Shown one piece after another: positions 1 through 5,615 of a DNA stretch of 6,126 nucleotides (position 1 is the first letter of the stretch; each line of letters begins with the position of its first letter). The position numbers were made by a program, and so were the translations under genes. This DNA comes from an uncultured Prevotellaceae bacterium (lineage in GTDB: Bacteria; Bacteroidota; Bacteroidia; Bacteroidales; Muribaculaceae), in NCBI GenBank assembly GCA_945983195.1, contig CAMFSS010000141.1, positions 1 through 6,126 of the forward strand, written 5' to 3'. A model generated the notes under the pieces. It saw only the letters and a program-made list of their open reading frames with translations, did no database searches and was not told the DNA's origin.

Positions 1-1385
1 TCGACTTCTCAGGCGATGCCCTGAACCTTGGCGGTTCGGCTTTCGCACAATCGCTCAACGCTCTTGGCGAGACGTCACCTACAGTGAAATCGCCCGACTA
101 CTTTGCCCGTGCATTCAATGCTGTTCAGGCTCTTGTAGCAAAGTCGATGCTTCTTGCTGCACACGATGTTTCAGCCGGTGGTATGGTGACCACACTACTT
201 GAAATGGCATTTGCCAACACCAAGGGCGGTATCGAAATATGCACCGACAATTTTGCCGAGAACGACCTCATCAAGATTCTATTCGCCGAGAATCCCGCTC
301 TCGTAATCCAGGTTGCCGACAAGAAGGTTGACAAAGCCCTTGCCATGCTCGACAATGCCGGAATCAGCTATGTGGAACTCGGTACGCCTTCAACCGAACG
401 CTGTCTGACAATCAACCATGACGGAAATGAGTATATGCTCTTCATCGACCACCTTCGCGATGTGTGGATGGAATCGTCGTATCTTCTCGACACCAAGCAA
501 AGTGGCGAAAAATGTGCCAAGCTACGCTTCCTCAACTACAAGAAACAACCTATCCGCTACATTCTTCCAAAGGGTTTCACCGGAAAGGCTGCCGATCTCG
601 GAATCACAGGCTTCAGACACAAGCCTTCGGGCATAAAGGCTGCTATCATTCGCGAAAAAGGCGTGAATGGCGACCGCGAAATGGCATATTCACTTTATTA
701 TGCCGGATTCGATGTGAAAGATGTTCACATGACTGACCTTATGTCGGGTCGTGAAACGCTCGACGATGTGAACATGATTGTTTTCTGCGGCGGTTTCTCC
801 AACTCCGACGTGCTTGGTTCTGCCAAAGGCTGGGCAGGCGGATTCCTGTGGAACGAAACAGCGAAAGCAACGCTCGAAAGATTCTACAAGCGTCCCGACA
901 CGCTAAGCCTTGGCATTTGCAACGGCTGCCAGGTGATGATTGAGCTCAACCTCATCAACCCCGAGCATAATAAGCGTACAAAGATGCTTCACAACGATTC
1001 ACACAAGTTTGAATCGCAATTCTTGGGTCTAACCATTCCCAAGAACAACTCTGTAATGTTCGGCTCTCTCTCTGGTTCTCGCCTCGGTATATGGGTTGCA
1101 CATGGAGAAGGCAAATTCTATCTTCCTGAATCAGCCGACAAATACAATGTTGTGGCTCAGTACTCCTACAAGTCCTACCCTGCAAATCCCAATGGCTCGC
1201 CACGCGCCGTTGCAGGAATCGCTTCAGCCGATGGCCGCCACTTGGCTATGATGCCTCACCTTGAGCGCGCCATTTTCCCATGGCAATGCGGTTTCTATCC
1301 TGAGTCGCACCGCGCTGATGAGGTGACACCATGGATTGAGGCTTTCGTAAATGCCCGCAAGTGGATTGAGAAAAACAAGAAATAA
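1..1385 (+). CDS. purL: Phosphoribosylformylglycinamidine synthase, C-terminal part (5' end outside window)
   Basis: This enzyme turns FGAR, ATP and glutamine into FGAM in the cytoplasm, the fourth step of de novo purine synthesis. The reading frame is open from base 3, with 460 codons before the TAA at 1383-1385. It continues upstream, so the GTG at 84 is an internal valine and not a start. The beginning (LNLGGSAF, then HDVSAGG at about 162-182) belongs to the last part of the FGAM synthetase half. The class I glutamine amidotransferase domain runs from about 630 to the end. Its nucleophile motif GICNGCQ is at 912-932 (Cys at 918-920), and its His and Glu lie in PHLERA (His 1257-1259, Glu 1263-1265). 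All catalytic residues of this domain are present. The large single-chain form with a fused glutaminase is the type also found in enterobacteria, unlike the split PurL/PurQ/PurS of Bacillus. The family is about 1,200-1,300 residues, so roughly a third is visible. A likely terminator follows. Confidence 0.97.
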   Translation, partial: DFSGDALNLGGSAFAQSLNALGETSPTVKSPDYFARAFNAVQALVAKSMLLAAHDVSAGGMVTTLLEMAFANTKGGIEICTDNFAENDLIKILFAENPALVIQVADKKVDKALAMLDNAGISYVELGTPSTERCLTINHDGNEYMLFIDHLRDVWMESSYLLDTKQSGEKCAKLRFLNYKKQPIRYILPKGFTGKAADLGITGFRHKPSGIKAAIIREKGVNGDREMAYSLYYAGFDVKDVHMTDLMSGRETLDDVNMIVFCGGFSNSDVLGSAKGWAGGFLWNETAKATLERFYKRPDTLSLGICNGCQVMIELNLINPEHNKRTKMLHNDSHKFESQFLGLTIPKNNSVMFGSLSGSRLGIWVAHGEGKFYLPESADKYNVVAQYSYKSYPANPNGSPRAVAGIASADGRHLAMMPHLERAIFPWQCGFYPESHRADEVTPWIEAFVNARKWIEKNKK

Positions 1386-1397
1386 ATATAAAGTGCT

Positions 1398-1435
1398 GCA
1401 AGCCCAATGGTAATAGCAATTGGCGTTGGGCTTGC
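1398..1435 (+). terminator. Probable Rho-independent terminator after purL
   Basis: GCAAGCCCAA (1398-1407) and TTGGGCTTGC (1426-1435) form a perfect 10-bp stem. A U-G and a G-C pair can extend it inward, leaving a loop of about 14 nt. A short TTTT run follows at 1438-1441, with further A/T-rich sequence beyond. The stem starts 13 nt after the purL stop codon, the usual place for a terminator. The U-tract is short, so termination may be incomplete. The inverted repeat is seen directly; the function is inferred. Confidence 0.7.
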
Positions 1436-1486
1436 CATTTTGAAAAATATTTTATGCTTTATAGCATCTATTTCCCTATTTTTTAA

Positions 1487-1494
1487 TACTTTTG
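1487..1494 (+). promoter_or_regulatory. Candidate Bacteroidetes -7 promoter box for purH
   Basis: TACTTTTG matches the Bacteroidetes primary-sigma -7 consensus TAnnTTTG at every fixed position. It would place the transcription start near 1500, giving a leader of about 25 nt before the purH ATG. No clear -33 TTTG element is seen at the expected distance; the nearest candidates are TTTA at 1458-1461 and TTTC at 1471-1474, and neither fits well. The position between a probable terminator and purH supports the call. No operator or riboswitch is recognisable in the gap 1386-1524. Confidence 0.5.
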
Positions 1495-1524
1495 TACTGA
1501 ATTTATATAATTGACTTTTATAAT

Positions 1525-3051
1525 ATGGCTCAGAATAAAAAAATCAAGACAGCTCTCATCTCGGTCTACCATAAAGATGGATTAGACAAGATTCTTAGAA
1601 TACTCAACGACAATGGTGTGCGCTTCCTCTCTACCGGCGGCACCCAGTCGTTTATCAAAGAACAAGGCTACGAATGTGACGCCGTTGAAGACCTCACAGG
1701 CTATCCCTCTATTCTTGGCGGTCGTGTGAAGACCTTGCACCCAAAGGTGTTTGGTGGAATACTCAACCGTCGCGCCAACGAAGGCGACCGCGAGCAGATT
1801 GCAAAATATGAGATTCCGGAAATCGACCTGGTTATTGTCGACCTTTATCCATTCGAAGACACTGTAGCTTCGGGTGCATCTGAGGCCGACATCATCGAGA
1901 AAATCGACATTGGTGGAATTTCACTCATTCGTGCCGCTGCCAAGAATTTCAAAGACGTAGTGATTGTGGCATCAAAGGCTCAGTATGAACCTCTCTATGA
2001 GCGCTTGGTTGCCAATGGAGATGCATCAACCACTCTTGACGACCGCCGCTGGTTTGCCAAAGAAGCTTTTGCAGTGTCGAGCGCATACGACTCACACATA
2101 TTCACCTATTTCGACGGCGAGGAGCCTTCGGCTTTGCGTTTGCCAATCAATGGTGCCAAGGTGATGCGCTACGGTGAGAATCCTCACCAGAAGGGCTATT
2201 TCTTCGGTAATTTCGACGAAATGTTCACACAACTTCATGGCAAGGAGATTTCCTACAATAACCTCCTCGACATTGACGCTGCCGTGAACCTAATCGGCGA
2301 CTTCTCCGAAACCACTTTTGCAATTCTCAAGCACAACAACGCTTGCGGCATAGCATCGCGCGACACCGTGCTCGATGCATGGAAAGCCGCTCTTGAGGGC
2401 GACCCTGTATCGGCTTTTGGTGGAGTGCTTATCACAAACCGCGAAATCGACGCTTCAACAGCCGAGGAGATGAACAAAATATTCTTCGAGGTGTGCATCG
2501 CTCCAGCCTATAGTGATGAGGCACTTGCAATTCTCGAACAGAAGAAGAACCGCATCATTCTCGTCATCAAGCCGTTTGAGCGTCCTGCACTCCAGTGCCG
2601 CACCACTCTCAATGGTGCACTCGTTCAGGAACGCGACACTCACACTGAGACACCAGAAGAGCTGAAGCAGGTTACTGAAAAGGCTGTCGATCAGGCACAG
2701 ATCGACGATCTTCTCTTCGCCAACAAGATTGTAAAACACAGCAAGAGCAACGCCATTGTGCTTGCCAAGAACAAGCAGCTCTGTGCAAGCGGCATTGGAC
2801 AGACTTCACGCGTCGATGCGCTCAAGCAGGCTGTTGAGAAGGCCCGCAGCTTCAATTTCGACCTCAATGGTGCTGTGATGGCTTCTGACGCTTTCTTCCC
2901 ATTTGCCGATTGCGTGGAAATCGCCCACAATGCCGGAATTACGGCTGTGATTCAGCCCGGCGGCTCTATTCGCGACAACGACTCTATCGAGTATTGCAAC
3001 AAAAATGGCGTAGCTATGGTGACAACCGGCATTCGCCACTTCAAGCACTGA
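1525..3051 (+). CDS. purH: Bifunctional AICAR transformylase / IMP cyclohydrolase
   Basis: PurH performs the last two steps of IMP synthesis: formylation of AICAR with 10-formyl-tetrahydrofolate, then ring closure to IMP. At 508 residues it is slightly shorter than E. coli PurH (about 529). The N-terminal MGS-like cyclohydrolase domain covers residues 1 to about 200. It contains STGGT, GGRVKTLHPK (65-74, with Lys69 matching human Lys66) and the DIGG...RAAAKN segment (Asp128 and Lys140, matching human Asp125 and Lys137). MRYGENPHQ (214-222) opens the transformylase domain. The catalytic Lys269-His270 pair sits in KHNNACG, where many homologues read KHxNPCG. DPVSAFGG, SDAFFPF, QPGGSIRD and a C-terminal RHFKH complete the family signature. 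The ATG at 1525 matches the expected N-terminus; there is no Shine-Dalgarno sequence. The gene follows a likely terminator and promoter and is followed after 39 nt by mreB, with which it is probably co-transcribed. Confidence 0.98.
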   Translation: MAQNKKIKTALISVYHKDGLDKILRILNDNGVRFLSTGGTQSFIKEQGYECDAVEDLTGYPSILGGRVKTLHPKVFGGILNRRANEGDREQIAKYEIPEIDLVIVDLYPFEDTVASGASEADIIEKIDIGGISLIRAAAKNFKDVVIVASKAQYEPLYERLVANGDASTTLDDRRWFAKEAFAVSSAYDSHIFTYFDGEEPSALRLPINGAKVMRYGENPHQKGYFFGNFDEMFTQLHGKEISYNNLLDIDAAVNLIGDFSETTFAILKHNNACGIASRDTVLDAWKAALEGDPVSAFGGVLITNREIDASTAEEMNKIFFEVCIAPAYSDEALAILEQKKNRIILVIKPFERPALQCRTTLNGALVQERDTHTETPEELKQVTEKAVDQAQIDDLLFANKIVKHSKSNAIVLAKNKQLCASGIGQTSRVDALKQAVEKARSFNFDLNGAVMASDAFFPFADCVEIAHNAGITAVIQPGGSIRDNDSIEYCNKNGVAMVTTGIRHFKH

Positions 3052-3090
3052 TTAAATACTAATTAATTCATTATTTGCCAATTACAAAAC

Positions 3091-4110
3091 ATGGGACTTT
3101 TCTCATTAACTAAAGAAATATCAATCGACCTTGGCACAGCCAACACCCTCATTATTCACAACGACAAGATTGTGATAAATGAGCCGTCAATTGTTGCGCT
3201 CGACACCAAGACCAACAAGCTGATTGCTGTGGGTGAACGTGCCCGCCAAATGCAGGGAAAGGAGCATGAGGGCATTCGCACTGTGCGCCCGCTTCGTAAG
3301 GGTGTGATTGCCGACTTCAATGCCGCTGAACTCATGATTCGTGGTTTCGTGAAGAAACTCAGCTCAAAGAGCAATTGGTTCTCGCCATCGCTTCGCATGG
3401 TGGTAGGCATTCCATCGGGATCGACCGAAGTGGAAATACGCGCCGTTCGCGACTCTTCTGAGCATGCACAAGGACGCGACGTTTATATGATTTATGAGCC
3501 TATGGCTGCCGCTCTCGGTATTGGTCTTGACGTGGAGGCTCCTCAAGGCAATATGGTGGTCGATATAGGTGGCGGCACAAGCGAGATTGCCGTTATTTCA
3601 CTTGGTGGTATCGTATGCAACAAGAGCATTCAGATTGCCGGTGACGATTTCACCGAAGACATTCAGGAGCACATGCGACGTGCCCACAATGTAAAAGTCG
3701 GAGAGCGCATGGCCGAACTTATTAAAATCAATGTAGGTTCTGCCCTCACTGAGCTTGAGAATCCACCTGAAGACTTCATCGTGCACGGACCGAACCAGAT
3801 GACTGCGTTACCTATGGAAATACCGGTTTCCTATCAGGAAATCAGCCATTGCATCGAGAAGTCAATCTCAAAAATCGAAGCTGCTGTGCTCGGAGCACTT
3901 GAGCAGACTCCGCCTGAGCTGTATGCCGACATCGTCAAGAACGGCATCTATCTTACGGGTGGCGGTGCATTGCTTCGCGGTCTCGACAAGCGCCTGACCG
4001 ACAAGATTGGAATACAGTTCCACATTGCCGAAGACCCGCTGCTCGCTGTGGCAAAGGGAACTGGCGTAGCTCTTAAAAACATCAATCGCTTCTCATTCCT
4101 CATTCGCTAA
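3091..4110 (+). CDS. mreB: Rod shape-determining actin homologue MreB
   Basis: MreB is the bacterial actin whose membrane-attached filaments guide the elongation machinery (MreC, MreD, RodA, PBP2). The 339 residues are full family length. Nucleotide-binding motifs are intact: phosphate-1 DLGTANT (13-19), the EPMAAA segment with Glu136 at the position of the conserved glutamate, phosphate-2 DIGGGTSE (158-165), and adenosine motif GGGALLRGLD (290-299). The N-terminus MGLFSLTKE is short; phenylalanine and leucine could contribute to membrane contact, but no long amphipathic helix is visible. The C-terminus (NINRFSFLIR) resembles what I recall from Bacteroides-type MreB. The start ATG is preceded by A/T-rich sequence without a Shine-Dalgarno element. 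It lies 39 nt after purH with no convincing promoter between, suggesting co-transcription. The stop codon TAA lies in the loop of a hairpin (see 4099-4119). Confidence 0.98.
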   Translation: MGLFSLTKEISIDLGTANTLIIHNDKIVINEPSIVALDTKTNKLIAVGERARQMQGKEHEGIRTVRPLRKGVIADFNAAELMIRGFVKKLSSKSNWFSPSLRMVVGIPSGSTEVEIRAVRDSSEHAQGRDVYMIYEPMAAALGIGLDVEAPQGNMVVDIGGGTSEIAVISLGGIVCNKSIQIAGDDFTEDIQEHMRRAHNVKVGERMAELIKINVGSALTELENPPEDFIVHGPNQMTALPMEIPVSYQEISHCIEKSISKIEAAVLGALEQTPPELYADIVKNGIYLTGGGALLRGLDKRLTDKIGIQFHIAEDPLLAVAKGTGVALKNINRFSFLIR

Positions 4111-4119
4111 GCGAGTGAG
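4099..4119 (+). other. Hairpin with the mreB stop codon in its loop
   Basis: CTCATTCGC (4099-4107) pairs with GCGAGTGAG (4111-4119) to give a 9-bp stem, eight Watson-Crick pairs and one U-G. The three loop bases are exactly TAA, the mreB stop codon. The left arm is coding sequence for the last MreB residues and the right arm is spacer. No U-tract follows, so it is not a standard terminator. Its role is unknown; it could affect termination, ribosome recycling or mRNA stability. Confidence 0.55.
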
Positions 4120-4137
4120 CCAGCGATAGTTATATCA

Positions 4138-4186
4138 CCGAAAAGGGTGTGTGGCATAACCTCAGTTATGGCACACACTCATTCGG
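4138..4186 (+). other. Long imperfect hairpin in the mreB-mreC spacer
   Basis: The core pairs GTGTGTGGCATAAC (4147-4160) with GTTATGGCACACAC (4165-4178): 13 of 14 positions pair, with one G-G mismatch and a CTCA tetraloop. Two more pairs (one G-U) extend outward. After a small AA/A internal loop, CCGAA (4138-4142) pairs with TTCGG (4182-4186), giving about 20 pairs in all. Only CTTTA follows, so a classic terminator is doubtful. An RNA processing or stability element, or a partial terminator that lowers downstream expression relative to mreB, fits the position. The function is inferred; the inverted repeat is visible. Nothing else definite is seen in the 135-nt spacer. Confidence 0.6.
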
Positions 4187-4245
4187 CTTTATATGAGCGT
4201 AGATGAAAATGAGTCAATGTTGCACCTTTAATTTTCACATATTCA

Positions 4246-5103
4246 TTGAAAAATCTCATTAATTTCATTATAAAGTATTTTTCGTGGTTGGTCTTCATCT
4301 TTTATTTGACTATCTGCTGTATGATGCTGTTTCAGAATAATCCCTATCAGCATCATGTCTTCCTCACATCTGCCAATCGTGTCTGTTCAGCAGTGTTTGG
4401 CGTGTTCAATCACGTCACATCTTACTTCCACTTGCATGAAATAAATGAGGATCTGCACAACCGCAACGCAATGCTCGAAATGGAGGTCATCAACCTTCGA
4501 CACGAACTTGAAAGCGTTAAGCTCATGATTCCCGACACTGCCACTTTGGCTGTCGGTGAACATGACTATGACTTCATTCTTGCCCACGTAATCAGCAACA
4601 GCATTTCACAGCCACAGAATTACATAACCATTAATCGTGGCACAAACGACGGAATAGCTCCCGAAATGGGTGTCATCGACCAAAATGGCGTTGTCGGAAT
4701 TGTAAATGTGGTTGGACCGCACTCTGCACGAGTTATTTCACTGCTTAACCCACAGTTCCGTCTGTCGTGCAAAGTGAAGGGAAGCGACTATTTCGGTAGC
4801 CTCGTATGGGATGGAAAAGACCCTTATCACGCGGTTCTCGAAGAGATGCCACGTCATGTGAAATTCGCCAAAGGCGACACAATCGTCACAAGCGGATACT
4901 CATCGGTCTTCCCCGAAGGACTAATCGTTGGCACTATCGTGGAGCAAATTAAGGATATGAACGACAATTTCTTCTCACTGCGCATAGCACTCTCCACCGA
5001 TTTCACTCAGTTGAGCACTGTGCGCACCATCAGGAACAACCGACAAGCTGAAATAATGGCTCTCGATGAAAACACATCTATCAGAAAGGAGGATAAAAAA
5101 TGA
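4246..5103 (+). CDS. mreC: Rod shape-determining protein MreC (TTG start)
   Basis: MreC is a periplasmic elongasome protein anchored by one transmembrane helix; it binds MreD and activates PBP2. The 285-residue product has a short cytoplasmic N-terminus, one hydrophobic segment at about 7-29, a charged helical region at about 64-93 likely to form a coiled coil, and the MreC beta-domains from about 108 to 262. Characteristic segments are ITINRGTNDGIAPEMGVI (127-144), DQNGVVGIV (145-153) and GDTIVTSGYSSVFPEGLIVG (210-229). The start is TTG at 4246. The next upstream in-frame codon of note is a TGA stop at 4210-4212, with no ATG between, and the first downstream ATG (4321) would delete most of the membrane anchor. 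The reading (M)KNLINFIIKY also resembles the N-terminus of Bacteroides-type MreC as I remember it. There is no Shine-Dalgarno sequence. The C-terminus (ENTSIRKEDKK) is polar. The TGA stop overlaps the mreD start as ATGA. Confidence 0.95.
   Translation: MKNLINFIIKYFSWLVFIFYLTICCMMLFQNNPYQHHVFLTSANRVCSAVFGVFNHVTSYFHLHEINEDLHNRNAMLEMEVINLRHELESVKLMIPDTATLAVGEHDYDFILAHVISNSISQPQNYITINRGTNDGIAPEMGVIDQNGVVGIVNVVGPHSARVISLLNPQFRLSCKVKGSDYFGSLVWDGKDPYHAVLEEMPRHVKFAKGDTIVTSGYSSVFPEGLIVGTIVEQIKDMNDNFFSLRIALSTDFTQLSTVRTIRNNRQAEIMALDENTSIRKEDKK
5086..5092 (+). promoter_or_regulatory. Strong Shine-Dalgarno sequence for mreD
   Basis: AAGGAGG ends 7 nt before the mreD ATG at 5100. With the A at 5085 it makes eight bases complementary to the usual 16S rRNA tail. 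It lies within the last codons of mreC (Arg-Lys-Glu-Asp). None of the other starts in this window has such a site, and Bacteroidetes as a group rarely use them. Confidence 0.65.
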
Positions 5104-5615
5104 TTAAGACCGTTTTGCAATTCATTGCACTCTTCATCATTCTCACACTCGTTCAGGTGGTGTGCAACCACATCTGTATCTTCGGTGTGGCTATACCGAT
5201 TGTCTATATCTACTTCATCATTCGTCTTCCAATCAACCTTTCGGTCAATTGGGCAATGACGCTCGCGTTCTTACTCGGACTCACCATCGACATTTTCAGT
5301 AACACTCAGGGCATGAATGCCTTGGCTTGTGTAGTGGCTGCTGCATTGCGTCGACCGGTATTCTCACTCTATTTCGCTCGCGAGGACGACCTTGCCAACC
5401 CAATCCCGTCTATTCAGACACTCGGATTCGGAATCTACATTAAATACTTGCTCTCAATGGTGCTCCTGTTCTGCATTCTTCTGTTCTCAATTCAGGCGTT
5501 TACATTACACAATTTGCAGACCACCTTGCTTCGCATTGCGGCAAGCACCATTCTCTGCACTCTACTCATTTTTGGTATTGACAGTTTAGACACTAAGCGT
5601 GAGAAAAGACTATAA
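5100..5615 (+). CDS. mreD: Rod shape-determining membrane protein MreD
   Basis: MreD is the small integral membrane partner of MreC in the elongasome. The product is 171 residues, normal for the family, and very hydrophobic. Probable membrane segments lie at about 4-22, 27-43, 50-66, 72-84 (less clear), 110-133 and 141-161. The family signature GLTIDIFSNTQGMNAL (60-75) is present: an acidic residue in a helix followed by a conserved G-x-x-A. The C-terminus is basic (TKREKRL), which would place it in the cytoplasm. The ATG overlaps the mreC stop codon (ATGA), so translation is probably coupled to mreC, and a near-perfect Shine-Dalgarno sequence lies upstream. The 3' end overlaps the next gene by 17 nt. 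MreD sequences diverge strongly, so position between mreC and a PBP2 gene is important support. Confidence 0.93.
   Translation: MIKTVLQFIALFIILTLVQVVCNHICIFGVAIPIVYIYFIIRLPINLSVNWAMTLAFLLGLTIDIFSNTQGMNALACVVAAALRRPVFSLYFAREDDLANPIPSIQTLGFGIYIKYLLSMVLLFCILLFSIQAFTLHNLQTTLLRIAASTILCTLLIFGIDSLDTKREKRL

Noticed and set aside
84..86. GTG as a possible start for a 433-residue protein
   Set aside because: The frame is open upstream to base 3 and the upstream residues (LNLGGSAFAQ and following) continue PurL; this is an internal valine.
125..355. Minus-strand open frame inside purL, and similar antisense frames at 955-1203, 2253-2498, 2455-2739, 2691-2930, 2806-3048, 3156-3410, 3364-3546, 3598-3786 and 4387-4587
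   Set aside because: All lie opposite strongly supported genes, show no recognisable domain, and are what one expects from codon bias on the coding strand.
418..736. Plus-strand out-of-frame ORFs within purL (also 1964-2164 in purH and 5392-5589 in mreD)
   Set aside because: They are overlapped by intact family genes, and their composition has no family features.
1386..1524. Riboswitch or PurR-type operator before purH
   Set aside because: After the terminator stem there are fewer than 90 A/T-rich bases with no recognisable aptamer structure or palindromic operator.
3070..3077. ATTATTTG as a promoter box for mreB
   Set aside because: Lacks the TA of TAnnTTTG and would leave a leader of only about 7 nt; no -33 element.
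4138..4190. Calling the long mreB-mreC hairpin a Rho-independent terminator
   Set aside because: Only CTTTA follows the stem; without a U-tract, and with mreC lacking a clear promoter, full termination is unlikely.
4229..4236. TAATTTTC as a promoter box for mreC
   Set aside because: Misses the final G, no -33 TTTG at the right distance (the TTG at 4220-4222 is too close), and transcription would begin almost at the start codon.
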